From NCBI RefSeq assembly GCF_009905375.1, contig NC_133657.1, positions 64,730,219-64,794,218 on the forward strand: a stretch of 64,000 bases of DNA, read 5' to 3'. The position numbers were made by a program, and so were the translations under genes. The notes under the pieces are model-generated. The model saw nothing but the letters and a program-made list of their open reading frames with translations, ran no database searches and was not told the origin of the DNA. Of this stretch, positions 12,030-23,095 are shown piece by piece; the first letter of the stretch is position 1; each line of letters opens with the position of its first letter. Origin of the DNA: Apium graveolens. Its lineage: Eukaryota; Streptophyta; Magnoliopsida; Apiales; Apiaceae.

Positions 12030-15000
12030 ATGGCACCAAAAGACATGATTTTCAATGGAGCTAAGTTTGTTCCTAACAACTACTCCGCCATTCTTAGTAA
12101 GGCTGAAGCTCCATCGGAACTTCACTTCATTCAGGATTTTCTCGCTAATTCTGATATTGGGTTCGCTCTGACCCAACCTGATGCAGTCTCTGGAACTCAA
12201 GTGCTGGAGTTCTGGAGAAGTAGAGTATATGATGATGGTGGTGCTCAAGGGACCCCAAGTATAATCTTTACAATAGAGAGGATGAGCATGTCGTAACCTT
12301 GGCTACAGTACACCAAGCACTTCAGTTGCCTGAAAATAGAACCTATACAACTGTTGAGGAGCCCATTCTTCAAAATATGATGGTCAGTCTGGGGTAAGAA
12401 AAGATATTGGAAAAGCTGGGTCAATTGAAGAGATCTTACATAAGGAGGGAATGGAGTTTCTTCTTTGACTGCATCACCATGGCTTTTGCCAACAAATGTT
12501 CTAACTTCGATGCAATCCCTATATTCAGTCAACAAATCAGGTATGCTCTCATTAATCAAACTGATTTTGATTATGCAAGTGTTGTTTTAGGTTTCATTGG
12601 GGATAGGATGACAGAAGATAGGAATACTGTCTATTTTGCTAGATTTTGTTAGCTTATTTATAGTTTTTGTTGTGATGATAAGCCCCAATCAGCTAGTGAA
12701 TTAATTCCATCATTCAGACTAGCTAAAAGAGATTTTAATGACTTATTATCTACTGATAATAAGAAGGTTGTGTTAAGACCCCTCCGAGTTCCTTTATCTG
12801 TCAAACAAGCCATAATAACCTATGATCCAGTTACATACACTGCACTATATCCTGATGTCCAATCATCACAACCTCAACCGTCAACACCTACCACCTCTAC
12901 ACAAAAACCTCAAACTTCTCAACCATCAGCACAAACAACCAGACCTTCATCTTCCAAACCTTCTAAGAGGACAAAGTCTGTTCCTCAACCTCCATAAAAG
13001 AGAAGGAAGATGATTCTTAGAGATGAGTCTGAGAGTGAAGAGGAAATAATTGAAGCATAGGTATATGCATCTGAACATGTGACAAATGTAGCTGCGAATG
13101 TTACTTCTCAAAAAGAAACAGCAGCTCAAAGTTCTGATACTTTGAAAAGAAAGAAATCTGTAAGTTATGTTGCTGCTGAAGAAACTCCTTCATTGGCAAG
13201 GAGATTGAAGAAAATTAAGGCTATGAGGTATTTGAAAAGAAAGAAATCTGTAAGTTCTGTTGCTGCTGAAGAAGCTGAGGAAGGGGATCAAGAATCTCTG
13301 ATCTCATAAGAACCAGTTATCATTGAAGCCCTTCCAGCTCAAGCCAAAGATACTGCTAATGATACAGTTGTTACCCCTCCTGTCTCTCCTATTAAAGCTA
13401 CAGATGATGCTAAAGAACAAACTGAAAATTCTGAAATAGATATTCATAATTTGAATATACCTGAAGTTCTTTATCTGGAAGCTCCATCTATATCAAAAAC
13501 ACCAGCTCTAGAGATAAATTCTGATCCTCGGAATTTAGATGATGTTATTCCTGAATCTCCAGTTGCTTCACACACTGTTGAGCTATCAGAACAATATGAG
13601 TCTTCCTCAAGTTCTGATGACAGTGTTTCTGCTGAGCATCCAGTTCCTATTCTGAGAAAGGAAGAATCGGTGAAGAATTTTTTTGAAAAGGAAGCACCGA
13701 TTCCTTGGTAGGATACTCACAGAGGTGTTGAGTGGACCAAGAAGTGGAATGAATCAGATTTTATTCCATGTTCTAAAGTTCTGACAGATCATATTGCAAA
13801 AGCTGATGAGTTGCTCATAAATGCTAATATTAAGACACAACTCAAGATCACAGCTCTGTCTACAAAACATCTTCAAGGTCTACATACTTCTACTCATGAA
13901 AAGGTTGATACACTCAGAGAAAAAGCTGATAAGCTCGATTTACAACTCAAGCTTGATAAGAACAGGTATATCAGACCTATTTCTGAAAAAGTTGAAGCCA
14001 TTGAGAAAACTCAAGAGGAGCAACAGGCCCAAATTGCTGAGGTCCTGGCTAATCAAGCTTCTCAGAAAGCTCAATTGGATGAAATCCAATCTTCAGTTGA
14101 ACTTCATCTTTCTCTCTTACTTCTTGATGATGCCAAAAAGGGGGAGAAGGTAGTTAAGTCCAAATGCTCACCTACTTATGAACTGAAGAAAAAGGATGAT
14201 AAAGGTGATGACCAGGGAAACTCTGAAAAGAGCAGAGGTCAAAGAAAAGTTCAAGGAAAATCTTTTATTCAGAACAAGTCAAGTTCTGATACTGTGAATC
14301 CTCAAAGACTGAAGTCAAGTGTTGATAAACAAAGTCTGATGTCAAGTTCTGATATTCTGATCCAGTCAAGATCTAAAGACTCTCAGAAGTTTTTGCAAAC
14401 TCTAAAGTTAAAGGGGAAGCAGACTACTGTTTATTATAAAATCCTAAAATACAGACACTGGATGAGGAGATAGCTAGAAGATTATTTCTGAAACACAATC
14501 TAGGAATGGATTTAGAAACTCTCAAGGTGGAAGAAGCTAAATTTGCTGAGAAGACAAATCTTAAGTCTAAAGCTTCTGATGCAAAGAAACCTCCAAGGCC
14601 TAAGGAAAAATGTATTGTGATCAAGAAAAAGTCAAATTTTGAAACTTCAAAGTTCAAGACTAGATCACAGACTGAGAGTGATCCCAAAGACAAAGGGAAA
14701 GGAAAAGTTGATGAACCAATCAAGTCACTGTACTTGAAAACATCTTAAGATCTGATGAAACCAGTGTGCAAAATGGTTCAAGTAACTGATGATAATCTTG
14801 TTGAAGATGAAACTGTTCAAATTCTGAAAAGAAGAAAGATAATTGAAGAATCTAAAATAACCTCTGACACTGCTCAAGTTGTTGTTCAGAATAAAGGACA
14901 ACAAGGTACAGAAGAAAGCGCAAATTCTGATCAAGCTATCAAGACATCAACTACTGACAATGCTCAAGTTGATTTGAAGAAAATGACAGTTTCTGATAAG

Positions 15001-15789
15001 AAGAAGCTGTTATGGAAAAAAGCTACTCCAGTTGAACCAAAATCCAATCTCCTGATTAATCAACTCGCTATATTTGGGTTGAGAGCCAAGCAACCTAAAG
15101 ATAGAGCTAGATTAGGTTCCGACGAAGAGAAGATTCAAACAGGAGTAGAGGTTAGTCCAAGAGATCCTTTCATGTTGATAGACAAACCATATGAACAAAT
15201 CAAACAAAGGCACCTTGACAAGGTGTTGTCTGCTCAAATTGTGATAGATGCTCATGACAAAGAGAATCTAAAAGAGAAATTGATCTTTTTTCTCAATGAT
15301 GGAAGGACTTATAGACTAGCTGATACTGATGTAGTAAAGAAGTTTGTCAGAGAGCTTCAACATATTCACTATCTTCTGGAAGTAAAATCTGATGTTACAA
15401 GAAGATGGTCAGAATACATTTTGAAGGCTATATGAGATCTATTCAGAATCTCTGGTACAAAGAATTCTCATTACAGTCCAATGATTACTGAAGGTGATGG
15501 AAGAGAAATTCCTATACCAAAGAATTCTGCTAAGGTGGAAGTTATTCTGAAAGGAAGATGCTTATGTTATAATGAAAACTCTTCACATCCTAAGGTTATC
15601 AGACTTGGTGATGGACTTGAAAGAACATCCATTCAAGCTCTCAGAACAACCATTTATCAAATTGGTGATAGTAAAGAAGAAGAACTGATGCAGGTCAAAG
15701 CACAGTTAGCTGAAGTTCTGAGGAAAGGTGAAGATAATCTGATAAATGATTTTGTTAAGAATCATTATGGATTCAGATTGATTCAGTGA
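12030..15789 (+). pseudogene. Envelope-like third ORF (element A), decayed
   Basis: Position after pol and before the 3' PPT matches the env-like ORF of SIRE/Maximus copia elements; its function is unproven. It opens MAPKDMIFNG at 12030 after a leader. The N-terminal domain (to about 12660) contains the REWSFFFDC and RNTVYFARF blocks shared with element B. Next is a Pro/Ser/Thr/Gln-rich linker (12860-12995), a basic/acidic stretch with an internal duplication of LKRKKSVS-VAAEE, a helical coiled-coil segment (13820-14150, ending DDAKKGE) and a C-terminal domain with FFLNDGRTYR (about 15290). Frameshifts lie near 12290 and 14440, with about ten stops. No fusion peptide or clear transmembrane anchor is evident. 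Confidence 0.8.
13139..13280 (+). repeat. Direct duplication inside the env-like ORF (A)
   Basis: The stretch encoding LKRKKSVSYVAAEE occurs again about 87 bp downstream as LKRKKSVSSVAAEE, nearly identical at DNA level. A recent in-frame tandem duplication within the linker. Confidence 0.85.
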
Positions 15790-15913
15790 TGTTGGTAAAG
15801 CTGGATGTTTTGTAAGTTGTAGTTAATAGTCTTATTAAACTCTTGTTGTATTTGAACTTAAATGTTTTTGACATCATCAAATCTATTAACTTGTACATTC
15901 TTGCATAATTTAC

Positions 15914-15927
15914 AAGTTGGGGGAGAT
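15914..15927 (+). other. Polypurine tract of element A
   Basis: AAGTTGGGGGAGAT directly precedes the 3' LTR. It primes plus-strand DNA synthesis. The same AATTGGGGGAGAT core precedes the 3' LTRs of B and F. Confidence 0.9.
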
Positions 15928-16522
15928 TGTTGGATATATTTGAGATGTCATTTCTAATATGTTTCATGTTTAGTTTTCAAATCTTAACAAATAGGAAATA
16001 TCAGTTCTTACTGGAATCAGGACTTACTGGAAGTCAGGACTTAAGGATATCAGGACTTAGATTATCAGAAGATAATATTAGAAGATGGATATCAGAACTT
16101 AAGTACTGGAGGACTAACAGTTAAGGAAGGAAGATTATTTACAGGAAAGAAGATCGAGACTAATACAGATGAAGATATGCATGGAAAGAGTTAGAGGACT
16201 AGAAGAATTATATAAGATATCTGATTGATATAATTTAGGAGATAAAATTATATTCCATATCAATTAGAAGTTATCTTGTAATTGTGTGTCTATATAAACA
16301 CAGACATAGGTTTACACTATATGTGTTACGATCATCGAGAAGATCATACATTGTAACTTAGCAACTCTCGTGATATTTGTTCATCACTGAGAGAGGACAG
16401 TTCCATTGTAACAGAGTTTATTATATCGAATACATCTGTTTTCTGTTACTTGTGTTCTAAATTGATTTGATTGTATTCTACACTGTATTCAACCCCCTTC
16501 TACAGTGTTGTGTGACCTAACA
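15928..16522 (+). repeat. 3' LTR of copia A (595 bp)
   Basis: Begins TGTTGGATATATTTG after the PPT and ends GTGACCTAACA. TATA box TATATAAA at 16291. The U3 part (15990-16100) holds iterated ATCAGGACTTA / CAGAACTTA units. The tail has the CAACCCCCTTCTACAG segment seen in other LTRs of this group. The partner LTR is off the left edge. Confidence 0.88.
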
Positions 16523-16894
16523 GGAAGAACTAGAGGTGATAGAGTGTTTCGATTTAAGTGATGAAAAATGAACATCGTGGTCATGAATAGGGTTGGATGT
16601 GCCTTGTTCCATTGTGTCAAGATTTAGAAAACTATACTTGTGAGGCATTTTGTTAGACAAAAACAACCCAAGTAGAAATCAATTTTACACATGCACTATC
16701 AAATATTCGGTATTTAAACATGCATTGTAAAAAAGAATATGAATAGTCACAAGTTGTAAAGCATTCAAGAGTAAAAGAAATTTACTAAACATGCATCACA
16801 CTTTATGATTAAATAAGCAAGAGATTTTTATAGATGATAAAAGATGAGTACAAAATAAAATAAAAAAATAGTCCTAACTTCTAAAAGCTAGAAT

Positions 16895-17263
16895 CTACTT
16901 CGTCTTCATCTTTTTTGTAGCCTCATGTCTCTTCATTGCTCTGCGATGATAAATTCGAGACATGGAGGATGCAAGAGAAATAATATTCTCTTACAATTTC
17001 AGAGCTTGGAGACGACGCTGCTCGGCCTCCTTTGCCCTTCGATCTTCTTTGAGTTGAGTCTCCAGTGTGAAAAACTGGAGCTCCAGCTGATCATTTATAG
17101 AGAGATCATCAATCACTGACATTGGAATGTCAGTAGGATGGTAAAACTGATGGTTTACTTGGACCTGAAGTCCGAGAGGGTCAAAGTATAGACACCCCTC
17201 AATCATGTGGTGGACAGGAATGAAAGCTCCATGTTTGCGAGTGTAAAATTGAGCTTGATTCAT
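16895..17263 (-). pseudogene. Small accessory ORF, 122 codons (element C copy)
   Basis: Starts MNQAQFYTRKHG at 17263 and ends at TAG 16895, with one in-frame nonsense codon (TAA, 16993-16991) where the E copy has Gln. The 369-nt length is identical to the E copy at 39928-39560. The two proteins align without a gap at about 58 of 122 residues (counted by eye). Conserved blocks are YFDP, DQLELxFFT in the middle, and the 11-residue MSRIYHRRAMK near a basic C-terminus (KKMKTK). The middle is likely helical (LKEDRRAKEAEQRRLQAL). A TATA box and a ~95-nt leader precede it. No family recognised; possibly a nucleic-acid-binding accessory protein, but this is a guess. Confidence 0.72.
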
Positions 17264-18097
17264 GATTTTGATGAGAAAAAAGATTTAGGGTTGAGAAGAA
17301 AGTGAAGAGCTATGTTGAGTAAAGAGTGAGTTATTTGTGAGATGTGTTGCATGATTATATAGAGGAGACGTGATGAACTGAAGAAACTCTTTGTTAACCG
17401 TGTAATAATGAATACATCATGCATATGCGTATCTAGGAAAATAAAAGCAAGATCTCTTTACATACTCATATTCCCAATATAAAAGAATTACTAATGACAA
17501 GTTTATCATGATTACTCAAAAAGAATAAAACAAATTTGTAACAATTAAAATCACAAAAGAAATAATGTTACCATCCTTTTTAATAAAAATCATGTCTTGT
17601 CCATCACTTGCTGAGATAAAATTTGCAATCCAAAATCAAGAATTTAATCATGATTCTCCCCCCTTAGCATTTGCATTAATGGGTTAATAGAAAAATCAAG
17701 AATCTCTTTATCATTGATCAATCTGTCAGAAATTGACAAATCATAAGTAATATAAACTACATGATTAGTTCCATGTGAAACTCCACCTGTAACTGTGTTG
17801 TCAGTTCCTGATAGATATACCTTGCTCCCCCTTAACTTATTATCACAATCTTGACTTAATATCATCAGGATTTTCCTTTTTTCTTGATTTAATATTTTTG
17901 ACCACAAGTGCAACCTTTTCATGAGTGCATGCTTTTCTAACTTTTATCTACTGATGTTTTGGTTACCAAACAAGTTTCAGGACCATCAGTATTTGTATAA
18001 AGTTTGGCTTCATAAATGTTTCCATGTCTGTAGGCTTTGAAAAGAATTTTCTTTGTGATCTTATGAACTACTTCATAGTGAGTACCATAGAACACAA
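17264..18097 (-). other. Spacer and degraded region of element C
   Basis: From 17264 to about 17640 the sequence matches the spacer between pol and the small ORF in element E (compare 40076-40550). From 17644 to 17922 a 92-codon frame of unknown nature is open. It ends near an AAGGGGGGAGAA stretch reminiscent of the DDAKKGE coding segment of env-like ORFs, but I cannot assign it. From about 17950 to 18097 there is decayed GAG-pre-integrase sequence continuing from the protease. Confidence 0.5.
17354..17361 (-). promoter_or_regulatory. TATA box of the small ORF (element C)
   Basis: On the minus strand the sequence reads CTCTATATAATCATG, about 93 bp before the ATG at 17263, followed by a CA/CT-rich leader. 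The E copy has CTATAAGTA at the matching place (40020-40012). Confidence 0.5.
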
Positions 18098-18340
18098 CTA
18101 GAAACCTCTGTCAGTACTTTGACTGATGCTCAACAGATTGTACTTCAGTCCATCTACCAGAGCTACATTTGAGATGATGACATTTCTAATGATTATATTG
18201 CCATATCCCAGTTTTTTTCCTACATTTTCATTACCACAGGAAATCATTGGGCCAACCTTCTCCTCATATTCTGATAACAGGGATTTAATTCCAATCATAT
18301 GTGTTGAACAACCACTGTCCCAAACAAGCACATTCTTCTT
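18098..18340 (-). pseudogene. Copia protease (element C)
   Basis: Carries the copia retropepsin signature: VWDSGCSTHMIG near the start and NVALVDGLKYNLLSISQ at the end. The same blocks with the same spacing occur in element B (29118-29351). The frame stops at 18098; no complete pol follows. Confidence 0.9.
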
Positions 18341-20666
18341 ATTTCCCTGTAATCAGAAATATGGAAATCAGTTAGAATTTTTAAGAAACCACACTTGTTG
18401 GGTCCTTTTGGACATCTTATGTATTTTTGAATTATAAGAATTCTTGTTAAGATTTAATCCATTAGGAATTACTCCATCGAGATTTTTCTTAATAGCCTTA
18501 ACTCTATAAGATGTATGCACATTCAGTTTAGCAGTTCTATTTAAAACAGCAATTTTACTGAATTTTGGTAAAGGATCATAAATGTTGTGGTACAGACTAT
18601 GATAATCTTTACAAGTATAAATAAAATTCCAACTGCTATCACAATGAGAACAAGGGTTCTGTGGTTTGTAAAGTACTGATCTACCACTAAAATCAGACTC
18701 AGGAAACCTAGAGATTTTCTTTTTAGGCTTCCTGCAATCAATAGAAATATGATTAGTATTACCACATTTAAAACAAGCTTTCCTAGGAGTATTAGGAATG
18801 TACTTATAGTTGCTTGCCTTATTTAATCCTTGTTTTCCATTTTGACCTCTCTTAGTCCTAAATTTGGGAGTCCTAGCAGTTAACTCGCAGATTTTCTTTT
18901 CTAACTGACTTTTAGAAAGAAGTCCTATATTTTTGCTTTTCAATTCTTGTATTTTAGACTCTTCTTTCCTTTTATCAGAGACTCTAGGTTCAGCTTTCTT
19001 CTCATCAGAATTCTTAGAGGTAGAACCAACTTTATAGACTGCCTTCACTCTATTTTCATCAGTTCTAACAAATTTAACATGAGTGGTTTTTTTAATAGCC
19101 TTATTGATTTTCCTATCAGTAAATTTATTATAACCTAGACATTTTTTCCAATTTTTGTCACTGATGAAACTATGAACTTTCTTTCCTGAAGTCATCCATG
19201 TTTTAAACACCTCTGTTTCTTTCTCAAGAACTTTCTCTAGTCTGGCATATTTGATGTTTATCTGAGTTTCATTATGTTAGGCCTTCTTACATGTTATTTC
19301 ATTCTCATGCATGCATACTAACTCAGCTTCTAAAAATCATTTATTTCTATAAGCTTCTTATTATCAGCAATTAAATTGTCATATTCAATAGTCTTACTTT
19401 TAAAAGTGACATGCAAATAGTATAAGAAAGTTTTCAGTTCAGACATATTATCAGTATCAACAGGGAATATAACAGAAGGTACCTTATTAGTTCCTGAAGC
19501 ATCTTCTCCATGAGTTGCCATGAGTGCATAACATTGATCATCATTGTCAGTTCTTGATGAGTTCATCCAGTCTTTGTTGGGGTTTATTGTAGCCAAAGCC
19601 TTTCCAGTTGTCTTGGGGCACTCAGAAGCCAGATTTCCCCTTTCATTGCATTTGTAACAAGTTACATTGGTCTTGTCAAACTTCCTTCCCTTGGTGTACT
19701 GTCCATCAGTCTTTCTGAACTTGCCTTTGCCATCACCAGAGAATCTTCTGTTGAAACCACCCTTTTTATGGTTTTGTAAACCTCATCATTCTAAAGCCTT
19801 TAACCAAAATTGCTGCCATTTCAATAACTTGAGGATCATCCAGATCAATCTCAGAATCCTCATCAGTATCTGTGTCAAGATCTGATGAATCATCAACATC
19901 CAATTCTTCTACTATATTCCTCCTTCTTGACCTTTTAATCATATTTTCCTTGCCTTTATGAGTCTCAGCATTAAGAGACACAACCTTCATCTTCTGACCC
20001 TTTCTATTCTTCCTTTATTGGATCTCCAAGTCATGAGTTTTCAACATCCCATACACTTCATCCAGAGTCAGTGAATCAAGATCATATTGATGCCTGATTA
20101 TTGAGGCTTGAGTATCACAATCTTCTGGAAGAGCTATCAAAAACTTGGTGTTTGAGTCTTATCTCTCATATTCTTTGCCAACCAATGATAGATCATTTAA
20201 CAGTGTCCAAAATCTATCATAGATGTCAATATTTAACTCATCGGCTTTGGCATCAAATTGCTCAAATGCTTGTACAAGAACAGTTCTTCTATCCTTCTTG
20301 ATTTGCATTGTACCTTGGCACTGTGTCTCCAAGGCATCCCATATCTCCTTTGCAATCTTAGAGGAAATCACTCTTTTTGACATCACATTGTCCAAACTAT
20401 TGCGCTAAATATTCCTGACTTTTGCAATCTTAAGAAATGAAGCCATTTCAGGATCTGACCACTTTATCTTTCTTTCCTGGCATAGTGTTCATGAGCATCT
20501 GTGGTCATAGCCACAATTTCCATAGGGTATGGAAGTCCTATTTTGATGATATCATCATATGTATCATCATAGCTTCCAAAAATATCAACATATTTACTCT
20601 CCATGCAGAGTAATCATCTTTCTTCATGATGGGAATTTTCATGCTTTTATACTTACTTCCAGACAT
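18341..20666 (-). pseudogene. Copia gag with two zinc knuckles (element C)
   Basis: Start MSGSKYKSMKIP at 20666 is 34 bp inside the PBS. The copia gag domain is readable through several frames (IAKEIWDALETQCQGT, VQAFEQFDAKADELNIDIYDRF, the ALPEDCDTQAS segment), then an acidic Asp/Ser stretch (DVDDSSDLDTDTDEDSEIDL, about 19880). The first zinc knuckle CYKCNERGNLASEC is near 19645. After a helical basic region comes a second knuckle, CFKCGNTNHISIDC, near 18765, just before the protease. Many stops and shifts. Two knuckles about 290 codons apart are also found in element B. Confidence 0.88.
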
Positions 20667-20699
20667 CTTGACCATTACAAATTAACAGTTAATTTGACC

Positions 20700-20711
20700 G
20701 CTTTGATACCA
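20700..20711 (-). other. Primer-binding site of element C
   Basis: Minus strand TGGTATCAAAGC, matching the initiator-Met-tRNA 3' end, directly next to the LTR. Confidence 0.8.
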
Positions 20712-21266
20712 GTTAAAGTAATTATTTAAGGGGGGTTGGATACAATTACTAAACAAATCGATGTATTATAAAAGTAAAGTAAGAACAGATGAATCAAATA
20801 ACAGTTTATATTGATCTTTGATAAATCATAACAAAATTCTCTCAAGAACAATATTCTTAAGAGCTTCTAAGTTATGCGAATACTCGAGTTAAGCACCACA
20901 CTCAAGTGTTAATATATTATGTGTTTATATACTACACAACTACAATCAATCACTAACAACCAAAAGATATATTACAGTATAATTCTACCACTTTCTATAC
21001 ATATCTAAATCAACTACAATCCTATAAATCAGCACCTTTTGATTTATCTCGCAGTTCTGACTTGTCATCCAAGTCATTCTCAATGGATAACCTGATTAAC
21101 GGATATTCATATATTGATATCAACGGATGACTGAATAGGTTGTCAATGGGTGATAATGAAGCTTTTAACGGATAATCATATCCTGATAATTGATCATATC
21201 ATAATTTCTCTATCAGTTCCTTACGCCTTGATAAATCTTGATTCCTGACATAGACAGTTCCTAACA
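20712..21266 (-). repeat. 5' LTR of copia C (about 555 bp)
   Basis: On the minus strand it starts TGTTAGGAACTGTC (right end 21266) and runs to the PBS. It contains TATATAAAC (near 20927) and the CAACCCCCCTT segment close to its end. U3 (21060-21200) carries iterated (A/C)ACGGAT(G/A) units such as CAACGGATGA and TAACGGATAA. The PBS-side end lacks a clean CA, so that boundary is uncertain by a few bases. Confidence 0.78.
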
Positions 21267-21412
21267 TGTATCAACATCCATAACCAATGAACTATATTCG
21301 TAACTTGAAGGTATTAGTTAAGTGCACTAATAAGGAACAACCTGAAATTTTTGAGTGAGTTTGTTCATTTTCACCTTTCTTATTACCATTACTTAATGTA
21401 GAGTAGTGTTAG

Positions 21413-21570
21413 GTGTACGAAATTGTGTATAAAAAAATTGTACAGAATAACATGGAAATTGATGTGGAATATTTTAATTGGGTTTTTTGATGTAAATATA
21501 GGGGTCTCATTTCAATTAAAACTCGCCACATGTCATTGTGTACAAAATTTTGTACATAGTTCTGTACCCC
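21413..21570. repeat. MITE-like imperfect inverted repeat
   Basis: The left arm GTGTACGAAATTGTGTA and, inverted, the right arm GTACAAAATTTTGTACATAG ... TGTACCCC are similar. The ~155-bp length fits a MITE. Target duplication not clear, so weak. Confidence 0.3.
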
Positions 21571-22103
21571 AAGTATTTTCCCTTAATATCATACCTTAAC
21601 TCTGCATGTTCAAGTTTTTGTACCGGTGTGATATCAATATCAGTGGTATAAATAGCTTGACAGACATTTTAAGTTATGCGCCTAAAGTTGAAGTGTTGAT
21701 GGAGTTGGTAACCTTTCTTATGAAAGCTCTTCTCATTCATAGTTTTGATGTTGCAATATTCTAAATAAAGACCAAAATTGTAATATCCCTATATTTTTAT
21801 AATCATTTTTAGTTAAATTATTTTATTATATTGGTGAATTATAATTAAAATTAGTTTGTATTAGTTATTTTATTTTATAATCAGAATATTGTGTTATGAG
21901 TATAAATTTTATAAAAAACGAGGGTTAAAAAATAAGAGAAAACAAAAAAAAAGACTTAGGATTCGTTAAGAAAAAGAAGAGACTTACATTACTTTTATGA
22001 AAAGAATAGAGGAAGGAGAAGAGAGAAAGAGATGAGAAAAAAGAGACTTACATATCCAAGTCCATGGAATCACGTATAATGAGCTGGAGACATCCATCCA
22101 AGG

Positions 22104-22307
22104 TCATATTCTCTTTTCAACCTCATTGTATTGTGATGGATATTTTGGAACAAAACTTTTTGATATGGTTGTTGTTCCTTCAGTCGATTCAGGGATCTCA
22201 TTTTGAGAAATGAAGGGACCAAATTTCAAATTTTCAAGATATGGAGGGTTTGAGGCCTTAATGAATAACATCATCTTTTTTTCAAAAGAGCATAGTGTTC
22301 CATGCAA
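22104..22307 (-). pseudogene. Copia gag N-terminal fragment
   Basis: A 67-residue frame reading LFIKASNPPYLENLKFGPF, then PESTEGTTTISKSFVPKYPSQYNEVEK. This resembles the early part of copia (UBN2-type) gag proteins, in which a short motif like 'PKxPSxYxxxEK' follows a GPF/GPY block. The flanks are not coding. It looks like an isolated relic. It could alternatively be a chance frame. Confidence 0.45.
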
Positions 22308-22586
22308 AATTTTGGGATCTTAATGTTGCTCAGTTTTTTAGAACTCATGTTTTTTAAAGATCTTTAGCTGTATATTTATTTACAGTCTGCTTGGATACCA
22401 CTTATTAAGGAACAAGGAACCAAAAACTATGTAGGGGATGAATGACTAGTTTGAAACGTTCAAACTTATTTAGTGAATGTTGAAAACACAAAGAAAATAA
22501 ACAAGCTGTTGCAACTAAAGCATAAAATATACAGAGGTTTAAATCAATTTACTTTATATACGTAATACAAATAAATTGTGTCTACA

Positions 22587-23095
22587 TGTTAGGCCCTTAA
22601 TCAACTGTAGAGGGGGGGGGGTGAATACAGCTAATACAATCAATTCGACAAAGCTTCAACAGAATCAACAGTTTTTATATTAACTGATAAAAACTTATTA
22701 CAATCATACTCTCTCAAAAGGATAAACAAATATCCTTGAGAGCTGCTAGGTTATGCGAAAGATATAACAATATTGCAATGCTTATATCATGAACCTAATT
22801 TGTGCTTTATATAGGGCATAACTACCAATGTATAAGGAATCTTATTATACTAACAACAAGGAAACCTATACAATTGCTTCTGAGATAAAGTCCTTCACCT
22901 TCTTGAGTTCTCATTTCCTTTTCCTTTTCAAAGATCAACTGATGTGACAAATACTAATTTCATCATCCGTTGATTTCATTATATGTCAATTATCAACATC
23001 CGTCGATGTCATCATCATTCGTCGGTATAGTCATCATTCGTCGATGTCATTATCATTCGTCGATGTAGTCATCATACTTTACTCTTCATCCTGAA
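22587..23095 (-). repeat. 3' LTR of copia E, truncated
   Basis: The terminal end is clear: minus strand ...CCTCTACAGTTGATTAAGGGCCTAACA, related to the solo LTR at 55748-56262. TATA (CTATATAAAG) near 22813. U3 (22970-23070) has five iterated CAT(C/T)CGTCG-type units read on the plus strand. The expected TG start and polypurine tract next to the env-like ORF are not visible, so the U3 end seems deleted and the right boundary is approximate. Confidence 0.65.

Larger units (their letters stand above)
8771..16522 (+). mobile_element. Copia element A (SIRE-like), 3' half
   Basis: Carries the IN-RT linker, RT, RNase H, a 1.5-kb spacer, a long env-like third ORF, a polypurine tract and a 3' LTR ending CCTAACA. 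The upstream half (5' LTR, gag, protease, integrase) must lie beyond the T1 insertion, off the left edge. The bases after the T1 LTR (TAGTG, 8771-8775) would be one copy of the T1 target-site duplication; the other copy is not in the window. Confidence 0.9.
16523..21266 (-). mobile_element. Copia element C (SIRE-like), partial and internally deleted
   Basis: Minus strand: 5' LTR 21266-20712, PBS, gag with two zinc knuckles, protease, start of the GAG-pre-integrase region (about 18050), then an unrelated or highly decayed stretch and the small ORF at 17263. Integrase, RT and RNase H are missing, so a large internal deletion is likely. The left side is cut at 16522 by the end of element A; the remainder of C may continue beyond A, off the left edge. 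Confidence 0.75.
21267..22586. other. AT-rich inter-element DNA
   Basis: No gene. It contains a possible MITE (21413-21570) and a 68-codon gag fragment (22104-22307). The rest is AT-rich with poly-A runs. I see nothing else in it. Confidence 0.7.

Noticed and set aside
12030..15789. Considered a true retroviral envelope gene
   Set aside because: No clear transmembrane anchor, fusion peptide or Cys pattern; only position and family precedent suggest 'env-like'.
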